From: [Pasteurella] aerogenes
GTDB taxonomy: Bacteria; Pseudomonadota; Gammaproteobacteria; Enterobacterales; Pasteurellaceae
Length of the DNA stretch: 64,000 bases
Direction of reading: 5' to 3'
Assembly: GCA_900637275.1 (NCBI GenBank)
Contig: LR134362.1
Location: forward strand, 2,108,001-2,172,000
Shown here: positions 24,647 to 32,785 of the stretch, piece by piece
How positions within the stretch are numbered: position 1 is the stretch's first letter
Layout: each line of letters begins with the position of its first letter
Translations under genes and position numbers: made by a program
The notes under the pieces: generated by a model
Database searches by the model: none
What the model was told of the DNA's origin: nothing
The model's input: the letters and a program-made list of their open reading frames with translations, nothing else

Positions 24647-25318
24647 ATGTTAACAGATAAACGACCTTTCACAGAAGAAGATCGGACGATTTTGAATTCT
24701 TATGTGGCAGTGGTTGAAGGTGTCAGTGCCTTGATTGGTAATCATTGTGAAATTGTTTTGCATTCTTTGGAAGATTTAGAACGTTCGGCGATTTGTATTG
24801 CCAACGGACATAATACCCATCGCCAAGTGGGTTCGCCAATCACCGATTTTGCCTTAAAATCACTCCATAATATGAAAACCGAAAGCGTCTCCAAGCCTTA
24901 TTTTACCCGCGCTAAAGGCAATGGATTGATGAAATCGGTGACCATCGCGATTCGCAATAAATCCCAGCGCATTATTGGCTTGTTGTGTATCAATATTAAT
25001 TTAGACGTACCGGCATCGCAATTTTTGCAAGCCTTTATGCCAACACCGGAACAAGATGAAGCTTCGGCGGTCAATTTTGCAAGCTCGGTGGAAGAATTGG
25101 TAACGCAAACTATCGAACAAACCGTAGAGGAAATTACCGCTGATCGCAATGTGGCAAATAACAATAAAAATAAACAAATTGTTATCTCTTTGTTTGAAAA
25201 GGGAATTTTTGATATTAAAGATGCCATTAATCTGGTCGCTGACCGATTAAATATCTCACGTCATACGGTGTATTTATATATCCGACAAATCAAGCAAGAT
25301 CACGAAGAAATCAAATAA
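24647..25318 (+). CDS. yheO: YheO-like regulator, PAS and HTH domains
   Basis: 223-aa cytoplasmic protein. The N-terminal YheO-type PAS-like domain (residues 1-120) includes LIGNHCEIVLHSLEDLERSAI and SPITDFAL; the C-terminal DauR-type helix-turn-helix (residues about 175-215) is KNKQIVISLFEKGIFDIKDAI followed by LNISRHTVYLYIRQ. It closely follows E. coli YheO, whose role is not settled; DauR of Pseudomonas is a related D-arginine regulator. Stop codon overlaps the tusD ATG (TAATG), so it is coupled to the tus genes. Confidence 0.9.
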   Translation: MLTDKRPFTEEDRTILNSYVAVVEGVSALIGNHCEIVLHSLEDLERSAICIANGHNTHRQVGSPITDFALKSLHNMKTESVSKPYFTRAKGNGLMKSVTIAIRNKSQRIIGLLCININLDVPASQFLQAFMPTPEQDEASAVNFASSVEELVTQTIEQTVEEITADRNVANNNKNKQIVISLFEKGIFDIKDAINLVADRLNISRHTVYLYIRQIKQDHEEIK

Positions 25319-25698
25319 TGCGTTACGTTTTAGCGATAAAACAGGCGGTTTATGGCGCGCAAGGGGCGTTTTTAGCCTATCAGTTGGCGCAAACCTTAAT
25401 CCAATGTGGGCATGAAATTAGCCAAGTGTTCTTTTTTCAAAATGGGGTGAGCAATGGCAACGGGTTTGTGCATCCTGCAAGCGATGAATTTCATTTGCAA
25501 AAAGCTTGGCAACAACTTGCGCAACAACATCATATTCCGCTGCATTTATGTATTGCTGCGGCGCAACGTCGCGGTGTGGTGGATGCGCCATCTGCGGCAG
25601 ATTTACAGCAGCATAATTTGGCGTCGGGTTTTGTGTTGGCGGGGCTGGGTGAATTTAGCGCAGCGGTGTTGCAGGCGGATAGGGTGATAACGTTATGA
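25318..25698 (+). CDS. tusD: tRNA 2-thiouridine sulfur relay protein TusD
   Basis: 126-aa subunit of the TusBCD complex that hands persulfide sulfur from TusA to TusE for MnmA-made 2-thiouridine in tRNA anticodons. DsrE fold; the active cysteine lies in HLCIAAAQRRGV near residue 79, as the essential Cys78 of E. coli. It overlaps yheO by one base and tusC by four (ATGA). Confidence 0.93.
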   Translation: MRYVLAIKQAVYGAQGAFLAYQLAQTLIQCGHEISQVFFFQNGVSNGNGFVHPASDEFHLQKAWQQLAQQHHIPLHLCIAAAQRRGVVDAPSAADLQQHNLASGFVLAGLGEFSAAVLQADRVITL

Positions 25699-26057
25699 TA
25701 AAAATCGCCTTTGTATTTCGTCATTCGCCTCATGGTAGTGCATTCTCGCGCGAAGGGTTGGATGCGCTATTAGCCGCGACAGCCTTTTGTGTGGAGGAGG
25801 AAATTGGCGTGTTTTTTGTAGATGATGGCGTTTTAAATTTGTTAGCCGGGCAAAAACCGCAATTAATTTTGCAAAAGGATTTTATTCCGATGTTCAAGCT
25901 ATTGGATTTGTACGATATTGAACAGCGTTACGCTTGCATTGCCTCTTGGCAACAGTGGGGGTTGGCGGAGCGAGAGACGGTGATTTCTGTTGAAAAAATC
26001 GACCGCACTTTATTGATGCAGAAACTGCAACAAGCGGAAAAAATCCTGACTTTTTAA
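25695..26057 (+). CDS. tusC: Sulfur relay protein TusC
   Basis: 120-aa DsrF-type subunit of TusBCD. RHSPHGSAFSREGLDALLAA is the family signature near the start, then VFFVDDGVLNLL. It lacks a catalytic cysteine motif like TusD, which is normal. Start overlaps tusD; tusB begins 14 bases after it. Confidence 0.92.
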   Translation: MIKIAFVFRHSPHGSAFSREGLDALLAATAFCVEEEIGVFFVDDGVLNLLAGQKPQLILQKDFIPMFKLLDLYDIEQRYACIASWQQWGLAERETVISVEKIDRTLLMQKLQQAEKILTF

Positions 26058-26071
26058 CGGATATTCTTTAT

Positions 26072-26350
26072 ATGCTTTATACGTTTTCACAAGCCGATTA
26101 TTCCGAAGCAGAATTACAACGCTATTTAAACGCGATCACTGCGCAAGATGTGATTGTATTTTGGCAAGATGGTGTATTATTACCTTTTAAGTACGCTGCA
26201 TTATTATCACAACTTGACACAAATTGTTACGCGTTGGAAATGGATTTACAGGCAAGAAACTTGATTTGTAATATGGAAAAAGTGCGGTCAATTTCTTTGC
26301 AGGATTTTGTTGCCTTATCAGAACATTATTTTCCGCAATTGGCGCTGTAG
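26072..26350 (+). CDS. tusB: Sulfur relay protein TusB
   Basis: 92-aa DsrH-type third subunit (E. coli 95 aa). MLYTFSQADYSEAELQRYL, then FWQDGVLLPFKY. Ends the yheO-tusDCB operon before a clear terminator; in E. coli rpsL follows, which is not the case here. Confidence 0.9.
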   Translation: MLYTFSQADYSEAELQRYLNAITAQDVIVFWQDGVLLPFKYAALLSQLDTNCYALEMDLQARNLICNMEKVRSISLQDFVALSEHYFPQLAL

Positions 26351-26367
26351 CTGTTTATTTTCATCAG

Positions 26368-26394
26368 AAAAAGCCGGATAATTTCCGGCTTTTT
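26368..26394. terminator. Bidirectional terminator between tusB and sdaA
   Basis: AAAAAGCCGGA (26368-26378), TAATT loop, TCCGGCTTTTT (26384-26394); the A- and T-runs let it serve both convergent transcripts. Confidence 0.9.
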
Positions 26395-26416
26395 TATATT
26401 AGAGACGTTGTCCTGT

Positions 26417-27781
26417 TTAAGAACAAACGATCTTAACCGCCAAGCCACCTTGCGAGGTTTCGCGGTATTTGGCGTTCATGTCTTTGCCGGTTTCGTACAT
26501 GGTTTCAATCACTTTATCCAGACTTACGCGCGGGATGGTAGTGCGACGTAGTGCCATGCGGCTGGAATTGATGGCTTTGACCGAAGCAATTGCATTACGT
26601 TCGATACAAGGCACTTGCACTTGTCCGCCGACCGGATCGCAGGTTAAGCCTAAATTATGTTCCATGGCAATTTCCGCTGCCATACAAACTTGTTCTGGTG
26701 AGCCTCCCATGATTTCAGTTAAACCGGCAGCTGCCATAGAACAGGCTACCCCCACTTCGCCCTGACAGCCGACTTCCGCGCCGGAAATAGAGGCGTTCAT
26801 TTTATAAAGTGAGCCAATGATGCCACAGGTGAGTAAATAACGCTCTACAACTTCCGGTGTAACTGGCGAGATAAATTGATTGTAATAGGCTAAGATTGCC
26901 GGCAGAATACCACAGGCACCGTTTGTTGGTGCAGTGACAACGCGTCCACCCGCAGCATTTTCTTCATTTACCGCTAGAGCAAACATATTGACCCAGTCAA
27001 TAATTCGCATCGGATCATTAGATAAACTTTGGTTAGCTTGTAACATTCGGTGTAACGAGGCTGCGCGACGCATTACTTTTAAGGGACCTGGCAATACACC
27101 TTCTGTATTTATTCCACGCTCAATACATTCTTGCATCGTTTTCCAAACTTGGGCGAGATGTGTTTTAACCGCTTCTTTTCCATGTAACGCAATTTCATTC
27201 TTCATCATCATAGTAGAAATTGGCAACCCGTTTTCACGACAATGATACAAAATATCTTCTGCATTTTTATAAGGATAAGGTACGCTGATTTGGTGGTCTT
27301 CTTGTTGGTTGAAATGCGCCTCATCTACAATAAAACCACCGCCGATAGAATAATAAGTTTGTTTATATAATGCTTGTTCGTCTTGGTAGGCGGTGATGGT
27401 CATTCCATTTTCATGTAACGGAAGAAAAGTGTTGTGGAAGGTCATGTTTTCATAAAAATCAAAATGAATGGTTTTTTGACCTTCGGCGATTGGCAAAAGT
27501 GCGGTCTCTTTTACTTGAGAAATAAAAGAAGGAATGGCGTCGATATCCACATTGTGCGGCAAATAGCCGGCTAAGCCCATAATAATGGCAATATCTGTAT
27601 TGTGTCCGCGTCCGGTCATCGAAAGCGAACCGTAAACATCCACTTGAATACGATTGATTTGGTCAAAAAGCCGGCGGCTAAAAAGATCATCAATAAATTG
27701 TTTTCCTGCTTTCATTGGTCCAACGGTATGGGAGCTGGAAGGCCCAATACCGATTTTAAACATATCAAAAACGCTAATCAT
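26417..27781 (-). CDS. sdaA: L-serine dehydratase, iron-sulfur type
   Basis: 454-aa oxygen-sensitive [4Fe-4S] enzyme deaminating L-serine to pyruvate and ammonia. The N-terminal beta domain begins ISVFDMFKIGIGPSSSHTVGPMKAG; the alpha domain has APTNGACGILPA, NASISGAEVGCQGEVGVACSMAA and GLTCDPVGGQVQVPCIERN, which hold the cluster cysteines. C-terminal Cys (KIVCS) may act as the tail cysteine ligand described in this family. It lies 101 bases behind sdaC, the serine carrier. Nearest E. coli relatives are SdaA/SdaB. Confidence 0.94.
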   Translation of the reverse strand: MISVFDMFKIGIGPSSSHTVGPMKAGKQFIDDLFSRRLFDQINRIQVDVYGSLSMTGRGHNTDIAIIMGLAGYLPHNVDIDAIPSFISQVKETALLPIAEGQKTIHFDFYENMTFHNTFLPLHENGMTITAYQDEQALYKQTYYSIGGGFIVDEAHFNQQEDHQISVPYPYKNAEDILYHCRENGLPISTMMMKNEIALHGKEAVKTHLAQVWKTMQECIERGINTEGVLPGPLKVMRRAASLHRMLQANQSLSNDPMRIIDWVNMFALAVNEENAAGGRVVTAPTNGACGILPAILAYYNQFISPVTPEVVERYLLTCGIIGSLYKMNASISGAEVGCQGEVGVACSMAAAGLTEIMGGSPEQVCMAAEIAMEHNLGLTCDPVGGQVQVPCIERNAIASVKAINSSRMALRRTTIPRVSLDKVIETMYETGKDMNAKYRETSQGGLAVKIVCS

Positions 27782-27811
27782 AAATTTTTTCCTCTCATTT
27801 TTATAATCAAT

Positions 27812-27835
27812 CCCCTTTCCTTAAGCGGAAAGGGG
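27812..27835. repeat. Stem-loop between sdaC and sdaA
   Basis: CCCCTTTCC and GGAAAGGGG form a perfect 9-bp stem with a 6-base loop. Neither side has a T-run, so it looks like an mRNA processing or stabilising structure in the sdaC-sdaA message, not a terminator. A lone uptake signal is next to it at 27839. Confidence 0.55.
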
Positions 27836-27882
27836 ATAAAGTGCGGTCAAAAAATGCGTTATTTTACCGTAATTTCTAAATT

Positions 27883-29127
27883 TTAAAATAACCCGTAAAC
27901 TACCGCAGAAATGGCAATTAATCCCATCACGGTAACAAAGATATTACTGATTTTACCTTGATAACGTTGCATTGACGGCACTTTACGGATGGCATACATT
28001 GGCATAATAAAGAGGATTGCCGCAATGATTGGACCGCCTAGGGATTCGATTAGACCTAAAATACTTGGGTTAATGATGGCAACACCCCAAAGTGTCAACA
28101 AGAAGAATAACGCGCTGCCATAGTTTAATTTTTTACGATTAATCGTTTTTCCTTGACCGATAGTTTTATGGTACAAGCCTTCTAAACCTTCTTTCGCTCC
28201 CAAGTAATGGCCGAAGAATGAGCTGGTGATGGCAAGGAAAGCGACTAACGGACCAAAATAAGAAATATATGGATTATCAAATTTGTTAGCTAAGAAAGAG
28301 AGAATACTGATATTTTGTTGTTTGGCTAGCAATAATTCTTCTGGAGTTAGTGTTAGTACACAACTGAAAACGAAGAACATGACAAAGAATAATAACAGTC
28401 CGGCAGTGCCTCGTAATGATTTTCCCGCATGGTATTCTGTTAGTGCTTGATCTTGATATTGGCGCTGTTGAGATTGTGAGAAAGAAGAAATTGCCGGTGA
28501 ATGGTTAAATGAAAATACCAACACCGGAATGGTGATCCATAATGTACTAATAAATCCCTGTGCAGTTGGCATTTCGTGTAAGGTTGAGGTATTCCATTCT
28601 GGAATTAAATAAATGGATAGAGAGAATAAAATCAGTACTAATGGATAAACTAGGTACTCTGTAAGTTTTAACATGATTTTCTCACTCATTAACATAACGG
28701 AAATGAGAGCTGCAATTAAAATGAAAGAAAGTAATACACGATTTGGTGATTCCATTCCTAGTTGGTTAACAATGAAAGAGTCAACCGTATTGGTGATACC
28801 ATTACCATAAATTAATAAAATTGGGAAAATGGCAAAAAAGTACAATAATGTAATTAATTTTCCGGCAGTTTTACCGAAATGTTCTTCAACTACCTCAGTA
28901 ATATCACTTCCCGGTTTTGAAGATGAAAGCACGAAACGAGATAAAGCTCGGTGTGCAAAATAAGTCATAGGACCCACCAAAATTACCATGGCAATTAGTG
29001 GCCAAAATCCACCCATCCCTGCGTTAATAGGTAAAAATAAAACACCGGCACCCACCGCGGTACCAAATAAATTTAATGACCAAATGATATCGAATTTGTT
29101 CCATTTTTTAGTTTGATTATTAGACAT
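27883..29127 (-). CDS. sdaC: Serine transporter (HAAAP family)
   Basis: 414-aa inner-membrane carrier, about 11 hydrophobic segments, importing L-serine with protons. NLFGTAVGAGVLFLPINAGMGGFWPL at residues 15-40 is the hallmark of SdaC, with FSFNHSPAISSF near residue 215. I chose ATG at 29127 (MSNNQTKKW) with AGGTGA 5 bases before it; a GTG at 29136 overlaps that site. Followed by sdaA on the same strand. Confidence 0.93.
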   Translation of the reverse strand: MSNNQTKKWNKFDIIWSLNLFGTAVGAGVLFLPINAGMGGFWPLIAMVILVGPMTYFAHRALSRFVLSSSKPGSDITEVVEEHFGKTAGKLITLLYFFAIFPILLIYGNGITNTVDSFIVNQLGMESPNRVLLSFILIAALISVMLMSEKIMLKLTEYLVYPLVLILFSLSIYLIPEWNTSTLHEMPTAQGFISTLWITIPVLVFSFNHSPAISSFSQSQQRQYQDQALTEYHAGKSLRGTAGLLLFFVMFFVFSCVLTLTPEELLLAKQQNISILSFLANKFDNPYISYFGPLVAFLAITSSFFGHYLGAKEGLEGLYHKTIGQGKTINRKKLNYGSALFFLLTLWGVAIINPSILGLIESLGGPIIAAILFIMPMYAIRKVPSMQRYQGKISNIFVTVMGLIAISAVVYGLF

Positions 29128-29263
29128 ATATGTCACCTACATATTTATTATTAATATTTTGTATTGCTTTTGATGAGAAAGTCATCATTAAATTTGCCAC
29201 CTTATGTGACGCTGCGGATAATATGTGTTTTGTAAACTTTTTTAAACAGGGAGATGAATGATT

Positions 29264-29279
29264 TGTGAGATAGATCTAA
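29264..29279. promoter_or_regulatory. CRP-like site upstream of sdaC
   Basis: TGTGA-GATAGA-TCTAA has one perfect CRP half site and 12 of 16 consensus positions. The same TGTGAGATAGATC occurs at 62901 before the TRAP operon. It lies 137 bases before sdaC in an otherwise featureless AT-rich gap. Confidence 0.4.
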
Positions 29280-29341
29280 ATTTTTTAGATTAATTGATTA
29301 ATAAATGTGTAGCGAGTTACGAGATTTTAACATTTCAACAT

Positions 29342-29371
29342 GAAAATAAACGTACAAAGACGTTTATTTTC
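29342..29371 (-). terminator. Terminator after the YafJ-like gene
   Basis: GAAAATAAACG and CGTTTATTTTC pair over 11 bases with an 8-base loop, 16 bases after the stop codon of the leftward gene. Confidence 0.6.
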
Positions 29372-29387
29372 GAAAATTAATAGGAAA

Positions 29388-30215
29388 TTATGCTGCTTTT
29401 TGATCGCCTAGTGTACCGTCATCGGGCAATTGTTTTGGTGTGCCGATAATTTCTGCGATTTTTTCGCCTTCTTTAAAAAAGATGAAACCACCGTTTTCCA
29501 TTTTCGTCCACACTTCGTTTTTGGTGAGTGGGAACGTCGTGATGAGCGTGACTTTATCCGTATCTTGTGTGTAGTTGCTGAAGTCGATCACATTGTCATC
29601 ATCTACTCGTTGCGCTTTGCCAAAAGGCGCGCGACGAGTAAGATAATGTAAGTTAGTAGAGCAATGAGCAATCATCCACTCGCCATTGGATAAAATAAAA
29701 TTAAAGGTACCTTTTTCGGCTAATTTATGGGTGATTTCTTGAATGGTGGCAAATAATTCCTGTTCTGTTGGTTTTTTCCGAAAACGCAATTTTAATTGAT
29801 TTGCCATGTAGCAAAATGCTGCTTCCGAATCAGTGGAGCCAATAGGTTGGCAATAACTGTCGGATAAATCGGGTAATGTGGTAAGGTTACCATTATGAGC
29901 AAAAACCCAGTTTTCTCCCCAAATTTCGCGAATAAAAGGATGAGTATTTTCAAGATTGACTTCTCCTTGCGTAGCTTTACGAATATGAGCAACCACATTC
30001 AAGGATTTTATTTTATATTGCTCAACACTATCAGCAATCGGAGAGGAATGACCCGGTCGATTATCCCGAAAAATACGCACACCCTTGCCCTCGAAAAAGG
30101 CAATGCCAAATCCGTCTGAATGGCTGTCTGTTAATCCCGCACGACGACGAAATCCCGCAAAGGAAAACAGAATGTCTGTCGGCGTATTGCAATTCATTCC
30201 TAATAATTGACACAT
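29388..30215 (-). CDS. Class II glutamine amidotransferase, YafJ-like
   Basis: 275-aa protein of the GATase_4/YafJ family. Mature Cys2 (MCQLLGMNCN) is the expected nucleophile after Met removal; SHSDGFGIAFFEG, VVAHIRKATQG and FAHNGNL complete the glutaminase site. These stand-alone glutaminase-like proteins occur in most gammaproteobacteria (E. coli YafJ, H. influenzae HI1037); the acceptor substrate is not known. No neighbour explains its role. Confidence 0.85.
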   Translation of the reverse strand: MCQLLGMNCNTPTDILFSFAGFRRRAGLTDSHSDGFGIAFFEGKGVRIFRDNRPGHSSPIADSVEQYKIKSLNVVAHIRKATQGEVNLENTHPFIREIWGENWVFAHNGNLTTLPDLSDSYCQPIGSTDSEAAFCYMANQLKLRFRKKPTEQELFATIQEITHKLAEKGTFNFILSNGEWMIAHCSTNLHYLTRRAPFGKAQRVDDDNVIDFSNYTQDTDKVTLITTFPLTKNEVWTKMENGGFIFFKEGEKIAEIIGTPKQLPDDGTLGDQKAA

Positions 30216-30359
30216 AACAACAAAGTGATCCTCTTGTTCCGATAAAAGAGTTTAAATTAAACACAATAACGACCAAAAACTCAAGTGACTTTTTAGAATG
30301 AAACGTTACATAACATAACTGAAGCTAAGGTTGTTATTTAAGCAATATAGCAAGGATCA

Positions 30360-30437
30360 TTGTAGGGACACATGGTGTGTGTCCGAAATTTATCATACAG
30401 TTGCCAATATGCGGACACACGCAGTGTGTCCCTACAA
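30360..30437. repeat. REP/BIME-like palindrome pair
   Basis: Two 26-base arms, TTGTAGGGACACA... (30360-30385) and ...TGTGTCCCTACAA (30412-30437), are inverted copies differing at three central bases, separated by 26 AT-rich bases. Each arm is itself a hairpin (GGACACA/TGTGTCC around TGG; GGACACAC/GTGTGTCC around GCA). This two-hairpin layout is that of REP doublets moved by RAYT (TnpA-REP) transposases; no such gene is in the window. The rest of the 30216-30598 gap holds the tyrP remnant and a terminator. Confidence 0.7.
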
Positions 30438-30462
30438 GTGATTTTTATTGACAGGTGCCTAT

Positions 30463-30525
30463 ATGAAAAATAAAACATTAGGAAACACCTTAATCATTGT
30501 AGGAACAATGATTGGTGCGGGTATG
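30463..30525 (+). pseudogene. tyrP: Remnant of a tyrosine/tryptophan-type permease gene
   Basis: ATG at 30463 starts MKNKTLGNTLIIVGTMIGAGM, which equals the first 21 residues of TyrP/Mtr aromatic amino acid permeases of the HAAAP family. The similarity stops at 30525, where the frame runs on into unrelated sequence, the tRNA-Ala terminator and the tRNA itself. About 380 codons are missing, so the gene was deleted down to its 5' end. It follows the REP-like pair by 25 bases. The identification rests on a short but characteristic stretch. Confidence 0.75.
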
Positions 30526-30560
30526 CGTTATAAAATGGCGCAAAACGCCTTCTTCTGTAC

Positions 30561-30591
30561 TAAAAAAAAGCAAGGTGATTTACCTTGCTTT
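30561..30591 (-). terminator. Terminator of tRNA-Ala
   Basis: On the minus strand AAAGCAAGGT, AAATC loop, ACCTTGCTTT, then a run of eight T. It ends 8 bases after the tRNA CCA. Confidence 0.85.
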
Positions 30592-30598
30592 ATTGATT

Positions 30599-30674
<76 letters not shown>

Positions 30675-30687
30675 GTATGTGGCGACA

Positions 30688-30716
30688 ATAATAAATTCCG
30701 CCACTGATGCTGTCAA
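30688..30716 (-). promoter_or_regulatory. Promoter of tRNA-Ala
   Basis: On the minus strand a perfect TTGACA (30716-30711), 17-base spacer and TATTAT (30693-30688), 13 bases before the mature tRNA 5' end. Confidence 0.85.
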
Positions 30717-30758
30717 CTGTTTATCTTAGATATGAGTTTAGCTGCTCAAATATTAAAC

Positions 30759-32195
30759 TTATTTTTGTTTAATAAACTCAATGGCTTTTTGCAAACGCGC
30801 AAGCGTGCGTTCTTTGCCTACGAGTTTTGCAGTAATATCCATTGACGGAGATTGACCGGAGCCGGTGACCGCTAAACGGAATGGCATACCGACTTTACCC
30901 ATGCCGATTTCTAGTTCTGCTGCGGTAGCGTTCATGGCATCATGAATATTTTCCACAGTCCAAGCAGAAAGTGCGGTCAATTTTTCCGTTAATTTTTCAA
31001 GCGGTGCAACCGCTTCCGGTTTGAAGTTTTTGGCAGCCGCTTTTTCATCATAAGTTTCAAACTCTTGATAGAAATAACGACTTTGCGCCGCTAATTCTTT
31101 TAAGGTTTTGGCACGTTCGCTTAATACCGGGATGATTTCTTCTAAGGCAACACCGCTTTCAAATGGAATACCTTGATCTTTCATATGCCATTCAAGATGT
31201 TTTGCGACATAACTTGGCTCAAGTGAGCGCATATAATGCTGATTTAACCATTGTAATTTTTCTGTATTAAACGCGCTGGCGGATTTGCTGACGGAATGAA
31301 TATCAAATAATTCAATCATTTCTTCACGTGTGAAGATTTCTTGGTCACCATGTCCCCAGCCGAGTCGCACTAAATAGTTGACTAAGGCTTCCGGCAAATA
31401 ACCGTCGTCACGATATTGCATTACGCTCACTGCCCCATGGCGTTTGGATAATTTTTGTCCGTCATCGCCTAAGATCATAGATACATGAGCATATTCTGGA
31501 ATTGGTGCGCCTAAGGCTTTTAAAATATTGATTTGGCGAGGGGTGTTATTAATATGATCTTCGCCACGCACCACGTGTGTAATGCCCATATCCCAGTCGT
31601 CCACAACAACACAGAAATTGTAAGTTGGCGATCCATCGGTGCGACGGATAATTAAATCGTCTAATTCACCGTTGCTGATTTCGATACGACCGCGTACTGC
31701 ATCTTCAAATACGACGGAACCTTCGGTTGGATTAAGGAAACGTACTACGTGAGGTTCATCTGGCGAATGATTGTGATCACCTAAACAATGGCGATCATAA
31801 CGTGGTTTTTGTTTGTTGGCTTCTTGTGTATGACGTAATTCTTCTAAACGCTCTTTTGAGCAGTAGCAACGGTAAGCTAAGCCTTGCTCCAACATTTGTT
31901 CAATCACTTGGTTATAACGTTCAAAACGTTTGGTTTGGAAATAAGGACCATGTTCCCACGCTAAATTTAACCATTCCATCCCTTCTAAAATCGCTTGTGT
32001 TGCTTCTGGCGTGGAACGTTCAAGGTCGGTATCTTCGATACGTAAAACAAATTCACCTTGGTTATGTTTAGCGTATAACCAAGAATACAATGCGGTTCTA
32101 GCGCCGCCAACGTGAAGATAACCCGTTGGGCTTGGAGCAAATCGGGTACGAACTTTTACATTAGGATCTAAATTAAATAATGCGTCTAATTTCAT
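30759..32195 (-). CDS. gltX: Glutamyl-tRNA synthetase
   Basis: 478-aa class I synthetase charging tRNA-Glu. HIGH-type motif PSPTGYLHVGGARTALYSW at residues 22-40, zinc-type cysteine region YRCYCSKERLEEL, KMSKS-type DDGQKLSKRHGAVS near residue 246, and a C-terminal anticodon-binding domain. Length fits bacterial GltX. Its neighbour on the left is tRNA-Ala and on the right a tRNA-Val cluster on the other strand. Confidence 0.97.
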   Translation of the reverse strand: MKLDALFNLDPNVKVRTRFAPSPTGYLHVGGARTALYSWLYAKHNQGEFVLRIEDTDLERSTPEATQAILEGMEWLNLAWEHGPYFQTKRFERYNQVIEQMLEQGLAYRCYCSKERLEELRHTQEANKQKPRYDRHCLGDHNHSPDEPHVVRFLNPTEGSVVFEDAVRGRIEISNGELDDLIIRRTDGSPTYNFCVVVDDWDMGITHVVRGEDHINNTPRQINILKALGAPIPEYAHVSMILGDDGQKLSKRHGAVSVMQYRDDGYLPEALVNYLVRLGWGHGDQEIFTREEMIELFDIHSVSKSASAFNTEKLQWLNQHYMRSLEPSYVAKHLEWHMKDQGIPFESGVALEEIIPVLSERAKTLKELAAQSRYFYQEFETYDEKAAAKNFKPEAVAPLEKLTEKLTALSAWTVENIHDAMNATAAELEIGMGKVGMPFRLAVTGSGQSPSMDITAKLVGKERTLARLQKAIEFIKQK

Positions 32196-32322
32196 TTTTT
32201 AACCTTATATTTTGCGCAAAAATAGATTTCCGTATTGTACTATGAGTTTGCTAAATTCACGATAGAAAATCATAAGTTATGCCTATTTTTAAAACAATTA
32301 AGCGTTTTTTTGTAAAAATCTA

Positions 32323-32350
32323 TTGACTGAAATTTGTGAGCAATTATAAT
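32323..32350 (+). promoter_or_regulatory. Promoter of the tRNA-Val cluster
   Basis: TTGACT (32323-32328), 16-base spacer, TATAAT (32345-32350), followed by a GC-containing discriminator; 16 bases before the first tRNA. Confidence 0.85.
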
Positions 32351-32366
32351 GCCAGCTCACGCATGA

Positions 32367-32442
32367 GGGCGATTAGCTCAGTTGGGAGAGCACCTCCCTT
32401 ACAAGGAGGGGGTCACTGGTTCGAGACCGGTATCGCCCACCA
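32367..32442 (+). tRNA. tRNA-Val(TAC), copy 1
   Basis: 76 bases with encoded CCA; acceptor GGGCGAT, anticodon loop CTTACAA (anticodon TAC, reads GTA/GTG). First of four identical copies. Confidence 0.98.
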
Positions 32443-32480
32443 CTTTTTAAGTGTTCTTATGTGTGATATTAAACTAACGT

Positions 32481-32556
32481 GGGCGATTAGCTCAGTTGGG
32501 AGAGCACCTCCCTTACAAGGAGGGGGTCACTGGTTCGAGACCGGTATCGCCCACCA
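32481..32556 (+). tRNA. tRNA-Val(TAC), copy 2
   Basis: Identical to copy 1. Flanked by complementary bases: ATTAAACTAACGTG before and its near complement (13 of 14) after the tRNA, so the acceptor stem is extended in the precursor. Confidence 0.98.
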
Positions 32557-32588
32557 CGCTAGTTTAATCCCAGATGTAAATCCTAAGT

Positions 32589-32664
32589 GGGCGATTAGCT
32601 CAGTTGGGAGAGCACCTCCCTTACAAGGAGGGGGTCACTGGTTCGAGACCGGTATCGCCCACCA
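32589..32664 (+). tRNA. tRNA-Val(TAC), copy 3
   Basis: Identical to copy 1. ATGTAAATCCTAAGTGG on the 5' side pairs with 16 of 17 bases on the 3' side, again extending the acceptor stem. Confidence 0.98.
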
Positions 32665-32705
32665 CTTACGATTTACATACCGCATTAACTTTTTAAGTTA
32701 TCGTC

Positions 32706-32781
32706 GGGCGATTAGCTCAGTTGGGAGAGCACCTCCCTTACAAGGAGGGGGTCACTGGTTCGAGACCGGTATCGCCCACCA
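32706..32781 (+). tRNA. tRNA-Val(TAC), copy 4
   Basis: Identical to copy 1. Its 3' end is only 4 bases from the stop codon of the convergent lpt6-like gene; no terminator is visible there. Confidence 0.98.
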
Positions 32782-32785
32782 CTTC

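Noticed and set aside
32367..32781. Regularly spaced repeats as CRISPR array
   Set aside because: The repeats are 76-base tRNA genes with clear cloverleaf and CCA; no cas genes nearby.
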